DNA from: Sipunculus nudus
Taxonomy: Eukaryota > Annelida > Sipuncula > Golfingiida > Sipunculidae
Direction: 5' to 3'
DNA: 64,000 bases
Assembly: GCA_026874595.1 (NCBI GenBank)
Contig: JAPPUL010000069.1
Span: 1,304,001 to 1,368,000 of the forward strand
Each line of letters starts with the position of its first letter. The first letter of the stretch is position 1. The notes under the pieces were generated by a model. The model worked only from the letters and a program-made list of their open reading frames with translations, made no database searches and was not told where the DNA came from. Positions 36,742 through 45,664 of this stretch are shown piece after piece. A program made the position numbers and the translations under genes.

Positions 36742-37533
36742 ATGAGAGATAAGAAAGTAAAAGTATATGATTTTTTGACAATAGTATTCCATTGGGTATT
36801 TGTAATATTATTTGTAACAGCCTTTATTATAGCAAAATCTCAGGAGGACACACCTTTATTTTCGTATCATATGCTTGTGGGCTTAATACTAGTATTTGGA
36901 TTGATACTAAGAATAATATGGGGTTTTATAGGAACAAGGTATGCTAGATTTGATAGTTTTGAACTTAGTTTAAAGAGTTTGCTTTTGTATACAAAGGCTT
37001 TATTAAAGGGAAAGACAAAGCGTTATGCGGGACACAATCCGGCATCAAGCTATATAACACTAATAATGTTTGTATGCGTACTTGGGCTTGGGACAACAGG
37101 TATTTTGATGGCAAGAGGCATAGCACATGATTTTTTGGGTGAAGTTCATGAAATATTGGTTTTAATGCTTTTGCTATCGGCGGGGGTCCATATTTTAGGG
37201 GTAATATTTCATAGTATAAAGCATAAAGATAAGATAGGAAAAAGCGTTATAACAGGAGATAAGGAAGAATTAGATGGAGTAGAGTTTGGTCAGGGTGAGG
37301 GGATAGAGTCAAAAAAGCCGTTAGTAGGGCTAGTATACTTAATATTAATATTGTTGTTTGGAGTATATGTATATGGTAATTATGATCCAGGTAGTCGTAA
37401 ACTAAGCTTTTTTGGTATGGAACTAAATTTAGAAGAAGATGAGCATGAGCATGAAGATGAGCATGATGATGATGATGATGATGACGATGATGATGACGAT
37501 GATGATGATGATGAGCGTACTCATCGTGATTAG
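36742..37533 (+). CDS. cytochrome b561-family membrane protein with His/Asp tail
   Basis: 263 residues. Four hydrophobic segments with conserved histidines (H17 in FHWVF, H43 in SYHML, and the EVHEI and GVHILGVIFH histidines near 135 and 149) match di-haem b561 / Ni,Fe-hydrogenase-type cytochrome b proteins, which move electrons in the inner membrane. An extra hydrophobic segment follows at about 195-213. The last ~30 residues are unusual: alternating His/Glu then 16 consecutive Asp, then ERTHRD, encoded by a GAT run. This tail could bind metal ions. A GAGGAGGAG ribosome-binding site precedes the ATG. No hydrogenase or cytochrome-c partner is adjacent. Confidence 0.8.
   Translation: MRDKKVKVYDFLTIVFHWVFVILFVTAFIIAKSQEDTPLFSYHMLVGLILVFGLILRIIWGFIGTRYARFDSFELSLKSLLLYTKALLKGKTKRYAGHNPASSYITLIMFVCVLGLGTTGILMARGIAHDFLGEVHEILVLMLLLSAGVHILGVIFHSIKHKDKIGKSVITGDKEELDGVEFGQGEGIESKKPLVGLVYLILILLFGVYVYGNYDPGSRKLSFFGMELNLEEDEHEHEDEHDDDDDDDDDDDDDDDDERTHRD
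37465..37512 (+). repeat. GAT microsatellite encoding 16 Asp
   Basis: Sixteen aspartate codons in a row (two GAC, the rest GAT) near the 3' end of the cytochrome b561 gene, preceded by alternating GAG/CAT codons. In-frame gain or loss of units would change only tail length. The +1 frame across it reads as methionine repeats and is not a gene. Confidence 0.9.
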
Positions 37534-37692
37534 AAAACTAGGTATAATAGATTATAAGGTAGTTAAGAATAAATCGAGTATTAGCTGGTTGACGTTAGCC
37601 CTTGAAGGTGTTATCTTAGAATATTTTAAAACGTCTAAGTATGGGTCAGAGTAATTATTAGCAATCAAATTATAAATTAGGAAAAAGGTTAA

Positions 37693-38613
37693 ATGATAAG
37701 CGTATCAAACTTAAGTAAAAGCTATGGCGAAGTTGAGGTACTAAAGGAATTAAGTTTTGAAGTTCAGAAAGGAGACATAGTGGGCTTGCTTGGACAAAAC
37801 GGGGCAGGGAAAACAACTTTAATGAGAGTTATAACAGGGTATGTTCCATTAAACAGGGGAGAAGTTTTTGTAAATGGACTTGACATACAAGAGGAGAGTC
37901 TTAAAGTAAAAGAGCTTATCGGGTATTTGCCTGAGAACTGTCCTTTATACCCAGAGATGAGTATAGAGAGTTTTTTGATGACGATGGGAGAACTTAAGGG
38001 GCTACGCAGCAAACGGCTTAAGGAGCGCTTAGAATATGTTTTGGATGCAGTTAGAATAAGAGACAGACGTTATGATATAATAGGTACTTTATCTAAAGGA
38101 TACAGGCAAAGGGTAGGGCTTGCTCAGGCACTAATACATGATCCTGAAATATTGATACTTGATGAACCGACAGTAGGACTTGATCCGAATCAAATAATAG
38201 AGATAAGGGATTTGATAGCGAATTTGAAGGATGAGCGGACAGTGATATTAAGTAGTCACATATTGCCTGAAGTGAGTCAAACATGTGAGAAGATAATAAT
38301 AATATCTGAGGGCAGAATAGTTGCGCAGGGTAAGGAGAGGGAGTTAGTTAGAGATTTATCGAATGCCAATTTATTGTATGTACAAGTGAAAAGCGATTCA
38401 TTAGGAGCGCAAGATATTATATCTAAGGTTAAGGGTGTTTTAGATGTCAAAGTGAATGGGGAGGGGCTGCTTGAGATTGAGATGGAAGAGGGTGAGGATG
38501 TGCGTGCTTTGGTAGCTTCAAAGCTTATAAAGAATAAATATGAATTGCTTGAGCTTAGAAAAGAAGACATGACGCTTGAGAAGGCATTCATATCATTAAC
38601 TCAGAAGGACTAA
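37693..38613 (+). CDS. ABC transporter ATPase, GldA-like
   Basis: 306 residues. Walker A GQNGAGKTTLMRVITG (about 35-50), signature LSKGYRQRVGLAQAL, Walker B LILDEPTVGLDPNQ and the H-loop SSHILPEVSQ are intact. A ~75-residue C-terminal domain follows, as in GldA/NatA-type ATPases. The two next genes encode a GldF-like permease and a GldG-like protein, so the set is the Gld-type ABC-2 complex. In Bacteroidetes it is linked to gliding, and it is also common in spirochaetes with unknown substrate. Forty bases separate it from the permease gene. Confidence 0.88.
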   Translation: MISVSNLSKSYGEVEVLKELSFEVQKGDIVGLLGQNGAGKTTLMRVITGYVPLNRGEVFVNGLDIQEESLKVKELIGYLPENCPLYPEMSIESFLMTMGELKGLRSKRLKERLEYVLDAVRIRDRRYDIIGTLSKGYRQRVGLAQALIHDPEILILDEPTVGLDPNQIIEIRDLIANLKDERTVILSSHILPEVSQTCEKIIIISEGRIVAQGKERELVRDLSNANLLYVQVKSDSLGAQDIISKVKGVLDVKVNGEGLLEIEMEEGEDVRALVASKLIKNKYELLELRKEDMTLEKAFISLTQKD

Positions 38614-38653
38614 ATTGTTATATTAGCTTTATGAAGAACTAATAGGGGTAATA

Positions 38654-39394
38654 ATGGTTTTTAAAGGGATATACGTAGTATTTAAAAGAGAGATGATGTC
38701 ATATTTCGTATCACCGATAGCATACGTGGTGGCATTTTTATTTGTTTTTCTAACAGGAGTATTATTTGTAAGTTTTATAGGGAGTTCGCCTACGTATTTA
38801 GGTGGAGCGCAAGCGAACGTAGGGTTATTATTAAGGAATTACTTAATTTTGATATTATTCCTGTGTCCTATTTTAACAATAAAACTCTTCTCAGAGGAAA
38901 AGCGTAGTGGCACACTTGAGCTTATACTAACCTCTCCAATAAGCACGTTATCGTTGGTTGTGGGTAAATATTTATCAGCCTTTGTGTTGTATGCAATAAT
39001 ACTTTTGACGACATTGGTGCACGTATTTATAATGGATATATATAGCGAAGCAGGCCCTGATTATGGTGTTGCATTTTCAGCATATTTAGGGTTGTTGTTT
39101 TTAGGGGGTGGGATGCTAGGGATAGGACTTTTCACCTCATCCCTTACAAGTAGTCAAATAATAGCAGCAATAAGCGGACTTAGCGCGTCTTTATTTTTCT
39201 TACTACTACATACATTTGTGAGTGGAGATAGTGGTATTATAAACGAAGCGATACGGGAGTTTTCGTTGTTGTCCCACTATATAGACTTTGACAAAGGAGT
39301 ATTAGACACTACAAATATCCTATACTATCTGCTATGGATAATATTTTCGCTTGTGCTTACAAACAAAGCAGTGGAAGCGCACATATGGAAATAG
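38654..39394 (+). CDS. ABC-2 type permease, GldF-like
   Basis: 246 residues with six hydrophobic segments (about 18-40, 60-80, 108-130, 145-167, 172-192, 222-240). MSYFVSPIAYVVAFLFVFLTG and KRSGTLELILTSPISTLSLVVGKYLSAF are characteristic ABC-2 permease blocks. It is the membrane partner of the preceding GldA-like ATPase and is followed by the GldG-like gene. Substrate unknown. Confidence 0.87.
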   Translation: MVFKGIYVVFKREMMSYFVSPIAYVVAFLFVFLTGVLFVSFIGSSPTYLGGAQANVGLLLRNYLILILFLCPILTIKLFSEEKRSGTLELILTSPISTLSLVVGKYLSAFVLYAIILLTTLVHVFIMDIYSEAGPDYGVAFSAYLGLLFLGGGMLGIGLFTSSLTSSQIIAAISGLSASLFFLLLHTFVSGDSGIINEAIREFSLLSHYIDFDKGVLDTTNILYYLLWIIFSLVLTNKAVEAHIWK

Positions 39395-39452
39395 TATTAT
39401 ATAGCCACTAGTGTAATAATTTATGTCTATTTAAGAATAAGGGATTTAAGAT

Positions 39453-41312
39453 ATGGGAATATTATCAAATAAAGAGAATTATGGGAAGGGCTCGGGGGTA
39501 TTGGGGATATTGTTTATATTGGGGGGGCGTCTTTATGCTATATGGAAGCATGATGATGTAGTACCGCTTGTGATGTACATATTAGGCGGGGTATTATTTG
39601 TACTGTTTTTGTTAATGCATTATAACTCAATTAGGAGTGGACTTAAGGAGCGTGGGGTACGCAGGGGACTAAGCTCTGTTTTGACAACAGTATTTATCTT
39701 TGCAACACTAGTTGGTATATATATAATAGTAAAGAGTAATTTTAAATATTTTGTAGATGTAACAGAGGAAAATCTCTATGAGCTATCAGAGCAGACAAAA
39801 GAAGTATTGAAGGAATTAGATTTTCCGTTAGATATAAAAGTGTTTGCAGCAAAGAAGGATATGGAGGATGCAGAGGGTATAAACGCACTGCCAACCTTGC
39901 TAAGGTTTTATGTAAAGGACAATAAAAATATAAAAGTAAGTTACATAAACCCACAAGAGAATCCCTTAATATTTAAAAGTTATGATCTTAGTGCCCAAGA
40001 TTTAGGAGCAATAGTGCTTATAAAGCGAGTACCTCCTAATGAGATATCTATAGACAGTATGGAAAACAATATATTATCGAAGCTGGACGAAGACGAAAAG
40101 AAGATATTTGAGGTGGCCTATAAGCAAGGGAAAGTGGTATACAATAAGAAAGCTAATTTATCAACATCGCTTGAGGAGGAGGTTATAGGATTATTTGAGA
40201 AAGTGAATTATAGATATAACACACCGGTAGTAATAAGGCAGAGAGATTTATTTAGAGGACGTAATTATCAAGGGGAGTCAAAGATAACGAGTGGAATATC
40301 AAGCTTGCTTGAAGTAAAAAAGAAGGTATTGTATTATACGGTGGGTCATGGAGAGAAGGATTTGAAAACTATATATAATACTATACAAGGGTTATTGTCT
40401 TTAGAAAATTATATAGTAAAGGAATTAGATTTAACGAAGGCAGTGCCAAAAGACAGTAGCGCAGTACTAATTGCAGGCCCGCAAAGAGGCTTTAATTCGC
40501 TTGAGGAGGAAAATCTTATAGAATATAGTAATGGTGGTGGAAATATATACATGTTGCTTGATCCTGTTTTTCAGTATAGGAAGTCACCAAATAGACTACT
40601 GTTGCAGAAGTTTTTGTTAAGTTTTGGAGTAAGTACAGACAAGGGTTTTATATTTGATGTGCCAAACTTACGCAAGATACGTGTTAATGTAGGGAGTATA
40701 GGAGGTTTAGCACTTGCAGAGGTAAGATTAATGCACATAAGTAATTATCTTTCTCATAAGATAGTAAATCCTCTTAAAACTCGCAATATAACAACCTTCT
40801 TTTTTGGTCTAAGGCCTTTGTATTTTGAAGCTAAAGAGAGCTTGACGGCAGACTACTTGCTTAAAACGAGTGACAAAGCGATTGTAAAGCTTAGAGGCAA
40901 AACAGACCAGGTGAGTCAGAAGTTTGACAAGGCTTTTGACAAAAGAGGGACTCAGAATTTTGGAATAGCAATAAAGAAGGAGATAAAAGGAGAAGGGAAT
41001 GCAGACAAGAGCGAACTGGGTAATAAGAAGGTTTTAGAATCCCGTCTTATAGTGCTTGGCGACTCCGATTTTATAAATGAAGAATACGCATCAGGTGATA
41101 ATGGAACAGATTTATTTATGAATGGCTTAAACTGGCTAACAGGACAGACTAAAAAGATATCCTTAAGGCCAAAGGAGCGAAAGAGACGAGATATGTTGTT
41201 GAAGGAAAAAGATATAACAATAATTTGGTATACTTCGGTTTTATTGCTGCCATTTTCAATAGTGGGAATAGGTCTTTATGTATATAGAAAGCGTAGGAAG
41301 GCAAGGAGATAG
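39453..41312 (+). CDS. GldG-like ABC-associated protein
   Basis: 619 residues. Three N-terminal hydrophobic segments (about 15-30, 38-58, 75-96) and one C-terminal segment (about 590-610) flank a large extracytoplasmic domain. The sequence FVDVTEENLYELSEQTKEVLKELDFPLDIKVF followed by LLRFYVKDNKNIKVSYINP is the hallmark of the GldG/ABC-type uncharacterised transport family (DUF7088/DUF4350-like sugar-phosphatase fold). YYTVGHGEKDL and NGGGNIYMLLDPVF are further conserved blocks. It completes a GldA-F-G-like operon. DUF4340, which often ends such operons, is here on the opposite strand beyond leuB. Confidence 0.85.
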   Translation: MGILSNKENYGKGSGVLGILFILGGRLYAIWKHDDVVPLVMYILGGVLFVLFLLMHYNSIRSGLKERGVRRGLSSVLTTVFIFATLVGIYIIVKSNFKYFVDVTEENLYELSEQTKEVLKELDFPLDIKVFAAKKDMEDAEGINALPTLLRFYVKDNKNIKVSYINPQENPLIFKSYDLSAQDLGAIVLIKRVPPNEISIDSMENNILSKLDEDEKKIFEVAYKQGKVVYNKKANLSTSLEEEVIGLFEKVNYRYNTPVVIRQRDLFRGRNYQGESKITSGISSLLEVKKKVLYYTVGHGEKDLKTIYNTIQGLLSLENYIVKELDLTKAVPKDSSAVLIAGPQRGFNSLEEENLIEYSNGGGNIYMLLDPVFQYRKSPNRLLLQKFLLSFGVSTDKGFIFDVPNLRKIRVNVGSIGGLALAEVRLMHISNYLSHKIVNPLKTRNITTFFFGLRPLYFEAKESLTADYLLKTSDKAIVKLRGKTDQVSQKFDKAFDKRGTQNFGIAIKKEIKGEGNADKSELGNKKVLESRLIVLGDSDFINEEYASGDNGTDLFMNGLNWLTGQTKKISLRPKERKRRDMLLKEKDITIIWYTSVLLLPFSIVGIGLYVYRKRRKARR

Positions 41313-41341
41313 TATAACAACTTGAGCTAAGAGAATAAAAT

Positions 41342-42433
41342 ATGAGTGTAAAAGGTAAAAAGCTTGCAATCTTGCCGGGAGACGGAATAGGGCCTGAGAT
41401 AATGCGAGAAGCACTTAAGGTACTAGATACTATAGAGGCCAAATATGGTATATCTTTTTCGAGAGAGGAAGGGGATGTTGGAGGGATAGCAATAGACAGG
41501 CATGGGAAAGCGTTACCTGATGAGACTGTTAGAATATGTAAAGATAGTGATGCGATATTATTTGGGTCAGTAGGCGGTCCAAAATGGGAGGGTTTGCCAC
41601 CGGAGTCCCAACCGGAGAGAGGAGCATTACTACCTCTTAGAAAGATGTTTGATTTATATGCAAACTTTCGACCAGCAATAGTATTTAATTCACTTACAAA
41701 AGCATCATTTTTGCGAGAGGATATAGTTCGTGGCGGATTTGATATATTGGTAATAAGGGAGCTTACGGGTGGAATATATTTTGGGAAACCAAAGGGAAGG
41801 GAAGGTGTTGGGCTTGAGGAGCGGGCATATGATACGTTAGTCTACAGTAGGGGTGAAATAGAGCGTATAGCACACGTAGCATTTAAGGCAGCATTAAGCA
41901 GGAGAAAGAAGGTGAGTTCGATAGACAAGGCTAATGTGCTTACGAGTATGGTGTTGTGGCGAGAGGTTGTAAATGAGGTTAGTAAAGAGTATGCAGAAGT
42001 TGAGTTAGAATCGATGTATATAGATGCTGCAGCGATGAAGCTAGTGAGCGAGCCAAAAAGTTTTGATGTAATACTTTGTGGAAATATGTTTGGAGATATA
42101 CTAAGTGATGAAGCTGCGATGCTAACGGGGTCGATAGGGATGTTACCAAGCGCGTCAGTGTCGTCAAGTTCTTTTGGATTATACGAGCCGATAGGAGGTA
42201 GCGCACCGGATATAGCGGGGCAAGGACTTGCTAATCCAATAGCACAAATATTGTCAATGGCAATGATGTTAAAACACAGTTTTGGGATGGACAAGGCATA
42301 TAAAGATATATTTGAGGGAGTAAACTGTGTTCTTGATAAAGGCTATAGGACAAAAGACATAATGGATGAAGGAACACGGTTGGTGTCGACTGAGGTTATA
42401 GGAGACCTTATAGTGGCTGAGATAAGTAGTTAA
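41342..42433 (+). CDS. leuB: 3-isopropylmalate dehydrogenase
   Basis: 363 residues. It oxidises and decarboxylates 3-isopropylmalate in leucine synthesis. Diagnostic motifs: [16 protein letters not shown] at the start, [19 protein letters not shown], the substrate-binding [23 protein letters not shown], and the metal/NAD block [26 protein letters not shown], then [10 protein letters not shown]. Length and residues are canonical. No leuA, leuC or leuD is in the window. It lies 29 bases after the gldG-like gene, so it may be read with that operon, and it is convergent with the DUF4340 gene. Confidence 0.95.
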   Translation: MSVKGKKLAILPGDGIGPEIMREALKVLDTIEAKYGISFSREEGDVGGIAIDRHGKALPDETVRICKDSDAILFGSVGGPKWEGLPPESQPERGALLPLRKMFDLYANFRPAIVFNSLTKASFLREDIVRGGFDILVIRELTGGIYFGKPKGREGVGLEERAYDTLVYSRGEIERIAHVAFKAALSRRKKVSSIDKANVLTSMVLWREVVNEVSKEYAEVELESMYIDAAAMKLVSEPKSFDVILCGNMFGDILSDEAAMLTGSIGMLPSASVSSSSFGLYEPIGGSAPDIAGQGLANPIAQILSMAMMLKHSFGMDKAYKDIFEGVNCVLDKGYRTKDIMDEGTRLVSTEVIGDLIVAEISS

Positions 42434-42454
42434 AGCATTCCTATCTAATTTATT

Positions 42455-43576
42455 TTATTTAAGATAAAAATACTCAATAGTTTTATTTAGCATATCAAAA
42501 GTATCTTTTCTGACCTGATACAAAGTGCTATTATCTTTCATATAAACATATGAATTAGAGTTAAAAAGAGAGATTCTAATACTAGTCGACTTATTAGTTT
42601 TTTTAGAAACAATATTTATATAGATATCATTTTTGTTAGAAGTGGGTATGGTATTATATTCAGGAAAATCTTGCGCCCTAATGTCTAAAATATTTTTAAC
42701 AAAAGAGCTAACTTTAGAAGTATCGATAAAAGCTTTAGGATTTTGTATAGTCCAAAGGTCTTGATTAGAATTGGTATATAGATTACTAACAGAGTTAATA
42801 AAAGCGGTATCAGACTTACTAGCAAGGTTTTCAAGTTCTTGTTTTTGTTTAAATGAGATAGTAGAATTAGTAACTAGAATTTTCTTGTTCTTGTCGAATG
42901 TAATATACTTGGGCAAACGGATATAGTCAGGCAGATAAGGAAGATGAGCGATAGCGGTTTTAGTTTTAATAAACTTTGTATTGTTATTAAGGACGATATG
43001 CGAAATATCATTTGGCTTAATTTTCATAAAATCCTTATTTCTAAACTGCTTTGTGTTAAACTCTAATCTTTGATTACCATCAATGGAGGCAGAACTTATG
43101 GTAAGGATTTTGTTTTTAGAGTTTTTCTGATTAGAGATAGCATAATAGCTTATCTCGTCAGGAGTCCTATCCCCGATGGTAAGAGAGAAGCTATCCTTGT
43201 CATTAGAAGCGGAGAAGGTAGGCTTTTTCGTATTCAGTCCAAACTGCTCAAGGTCCTTATCCTTTATTTCAAATGAGTTATTAGTTTTAAGAGAGAAGAA
43301 AGTATTTAACCAACGCCCTACAATAGAAGTATCGATATCGATATTGGGCTCTGCTTGAATTTTCCAAATATTATTGTTCTTAAAAAGCGAAAGTTTAATG
43401 TTATCGGTATTAATATTTATCTTAGATATTGTTCTTGAGTCAGCGTCAAAAAGGTCAAACTGCTTATTATCATTATTCTGCTTATCCTTAGAAGGCTTAT
43501 AAGAAAAGAAAGCAATAAAAGCAATAAGAATAAAAGCACAAGACCAAATAACTAATTTAAAAATATCCTTTTTCAT
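42455..43576 (-). CDS. DUF4340 domain protein
   Basis: About 373 residues with one N-terminal membrane anchor (IFKLVIWSCAFILIAFIAFF). The outside part shows DUF4340 features: SKININTDNIKLSLFKNNNIWKIQ, VGRWLNTFFSLKTNNSFEIKDKDLEQFGLNTKKPTFSA, and FSLTIGDRTPDEISYYAI, repeated in weaker form in the second half. DUF4340 genes usually follow gldA-F-G-like ABC genes; here leuB separates them and the gene is inverted. The coding strand has more C than G, unlike most neighbours. An in-frame GTG at 43591 is possible, but ATG 43576 (MKKDIF) is the better start. Role unknown; probably part of the Gld-type transporter. Confidence 0.8.
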   Translation of the reverse strand: MKKDIFKLVIWSCAFILIAFIAFFSYKPSKDKQNNDNKQFDLFDADSRTISKININTDNIKLSLFKNNNIWKIQAEPNIDIDTSIVGRWLNTFFSLKTNNSFEIKDKDLEQFGLNTKKPTFSASNDKDSFSLTIGDRTPDEISYYAISNQKNSKNKILTISSASIDGNQRLEFNTKQFRNKDFMKIKPNDISHIVLNNNTKFIKTKTAIAHLPYLPDYIRLPKYITFDKNKKILVTNSTISFKQKQELENLASKSDTAFINSVSNLYTNSNQDLWTIQNPKAFIDTSKVSSFVKNILDIRAQDFPEYNTIPTSNKNDIYINIVSKKTNKSTSIRISLFNSNSYVYMKDNSTLYQVRKDTFDMLNKTIEYFYLK

Positions 43577-43855
43577 ATAAATAGTATTCACCCAAAGAAA
43601 ATGAGAGGAAATAAAAGTTAAACAATATCGAACAAATCTCTTCCCAAAGTAATTAATATGTAATTAATATGAAAAGGAGCATTAGTTTCAATAAGACATA
43701 TAAGAAATACCCAAAAAAGCGTAAAGATATAACAGAAAAAAAGTAAAAACAAATAATTTATGTAAAAAGAGGAAAAAAGAGGAAAAAAGAGCTAAAAGGA
43801 AGTAAAGAGGAAGCAAAGAGGAAGCAAAGCGTATATAAAAAGCTTTTATTAAACG

Positions 43856-44830
43856 ATGAATAGAATAAATTATTTGTATAGATTTGAGGATATAAATGTA
43901 TTAATGCTATTAGAAATGCTAAAGGAAGGGATAAAAAGGGTATGCGGGCTTGAAGTAAAAAGACTAAAAGAGCTAAATGGTTTAGGGATATCATCAAGAA
44001 GCTATATAGGGGTAGGAGCAGATGGGCGTAAATATTTCATAAAGCTATACGAGAGAGAAAGTTATAAGAAAGTACGTTATGAGTTAGAAGTATTAAAATA
44101 CTTACGCAGCAATGGTTTTGACGTAGCATGCGACATAGGGTATGGAGTATTACGTATAAATGAGAAGCCGCTGGTAATATTTGAGTATGTAAAGGGAGAA
44201 TATCCCAAGAGAATAGATAAAGAGATAATAAGAGAGGTGGGTAAATTTCTTGGTAGATTACACAGAGTAGAAGTCGAATTATTGTCAAAAGGGCTACAGG
44301 AAGGTATAAAGGGGGAGGGGGTAGAAAATAGTTTTTATAAAATGAATAAAGAGGTGTTTGAGAGATGGGGAGGTATGGAGGGAAGTTTAGATGTAGAGCG
44401 TATATTGCGACATAAGTTTATGCTACTAGAAGAAAGAAATGGTCTAAGTGAGAAAGTATTTTTGCATGGAGATTTATTTCCAGACAACACCTATTTTGTA
44501 GGAAATAAACTATATAAGGTACTAGATTTTGCAAGTTATTTATATGGGCCAAAATACTTTGATCTAGGGGTGGTGGTATTAAGTTGGTGTATGGATAGTA
44601 AAGGGATAAGAGATGATTTGTATATGGAATTAATGTGTGGTTATAATATGAGCGCAAGAAAGCGTATAAATTATGAAGATATAGTATTATGGGAGTGGAT
44701 TAAGCTAAGCGCGCTATATTTTGGACTTAGACGTTATATACTATCCAAAAGCAAAGGAGAGGAAAGACTTAATGGAAGGAGCTACGAAGAATATATTATG
44801 AAGTATAAACAACTGGAGGCAGTTTTTTAA
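43856..44830 (+). CDS. phosphotransferase, homoserine kinase II / aminoglycoside phosphotransferase fold
   Basis: 324 residues. The N-lobe has SSRSYIGVGADGRKYFIKLYERE with the ATP-binding Lys. The catalytic loop is VFLHGDLFPDNTYFVG (about 200-213), and the metal Asp is in VLDFASYLYGPKYFDLGVVVLSW. HGDLFPDN is typical of ThrB type II homoserine kinases and related choline/aminoglycoside kinases. Because a GHMP-type thrB is present at 20.4 kb, the substrate may be something else. It occupies the place upstream of clpP where trigger factor often lies. Three short purine-rich direct repeats precede it (43766-43830). Confidence 0.75.
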   Translation: MNRINYLYRFEDINVLMLLEMLKEGIKRVCGLEVKRLKELNGLGISSRSYIGVGADGRKYFIKLYERESYKKVRYELEVLKYLRSNGFDVACDIGYGVLRINEKPLVIFEYVKGEYPKRIDKEIIREVGKFLGRLHRVEVELLSKGLQEGIKGEGVENSFYKMNKEVFERWGGMEGSLDVERILRHKFMLLEERNGLSEKVFLHGDLFPDNTYFVGNKLYKVLDFASYLYGPKYFDLGVVVLSWCMDSKGIRDDLYMELMCGYNMSARKRINYEDIVLWEWIKLSALYFGLRRYILSKSKGEERLNGRSYEEYIMKYKQLEAVF

Positions 44831-44968
44831 AAAAGTAATTATGAGAATAAAAGAGGTCTTGAATTATGAGTAATAATTATTATCTTGTAAACAAGTTTAT
44901 GCTAAAGAATATTATAAAAGCTAGTTATACTAAACAATTAAAAGTAAATAGAATAGTAAGGAGAATAG

Positions 44969-45592
44969 ATGTCAGTATATGTACCAACAGTCCATGAGCA
45001 ATCGAGTCGAGGCGAAAGATATTTTGATTTATATTCAAGACTATTAAAGGATAGGATAGTATTTATTCAATCATTTATAAATGAGGTAACAGCAAATATA
45101 GTGGTAGGACAATTGTTGTTTTTAGAAGCAGATGATCCTGATAAGGACATATATTTGTATATAAATACGCCAGGAGGGTCAGTAACAGGAGGTCTTGCAA
45201 TATATGATACAATACAATATGTAAAGCCGGATGTCCAAACAATATGTATAGGGGAGGCAAGTAGTATGGGAGCATTGCTTTTAGCAAGTGGTGCAAAGGG
45301 TAAAAGATATTCTTTGCCGCACTCAAGGATAATGATTCATCAGCCACTTGGCGGGGCAACGGGACAAGCCACAGATATAGAAATCCAGGCAAACGAGCTT
45401 ATACGGATAAGGAATATAATAAACGAGATATTGATACGCCACACAGGCAATAGTCTTGAAACGATAGAAAGAGATACAGACAGAGATTTTTTCATGAGTG
45501 CGCGTGAGTCTCAAGAATATGGGATAATAGACACAGTAATAGAAAGGTCTGAGGATACGAGTGATCTTGAGGCAGCAGCGATAAAGAAGTGA
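44969..45592 (+). CDS. clpP: ATP-dependent Clp protease proteolytic subunit
   Basis: 207 residues. The serine-protease barrel works with ClpX/ClpA. The catalytic Ser lies in [14 protein letters not shown] (S99), His in [10 protein letters not shown] (H124), and Asp in the [12 protein letters not shown] region (about 173). The N-terminus [26 protein letters not shown] is the usual short propeptide form. AAGGAG lies 6 bases before ATG. clpX follows after 72 bases, the common clpP-clpX order. Confidence 0.97.
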   Translation: MSVYVPTVHEQSSRGERYFDLYSRLLKDRIVFIQSFINEVTANIVVGQLLFLEADDPDKDIYLYINTPGGSVTGGLAIYDTIQYVKPDVQTICIGEASSMGALLLASGAKGKRYSLPHSRIMIHQPLGGATGQATDIEIQANELIRIRNIINEILIRHTGNSLETIERDTDRDFFMSARESQEYGIIDTVIERSEDTSDLEAAAIKK

Positions 45593-45664
45593 GCTAGTTA
45601 AAAGAAAGTAAAGAAGAGATAAAAGAGAAGGATAACCTAAAAGTAGTATAGGCTAGGAGAAGAT

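Noticed and set aside
37439-37654. Methionine-rich ORF after the cytochrome gene
   Set aside because: It is the +1 frame of the GAT run plus a short open tail; no ribosome-binding site and no recognisable domain.
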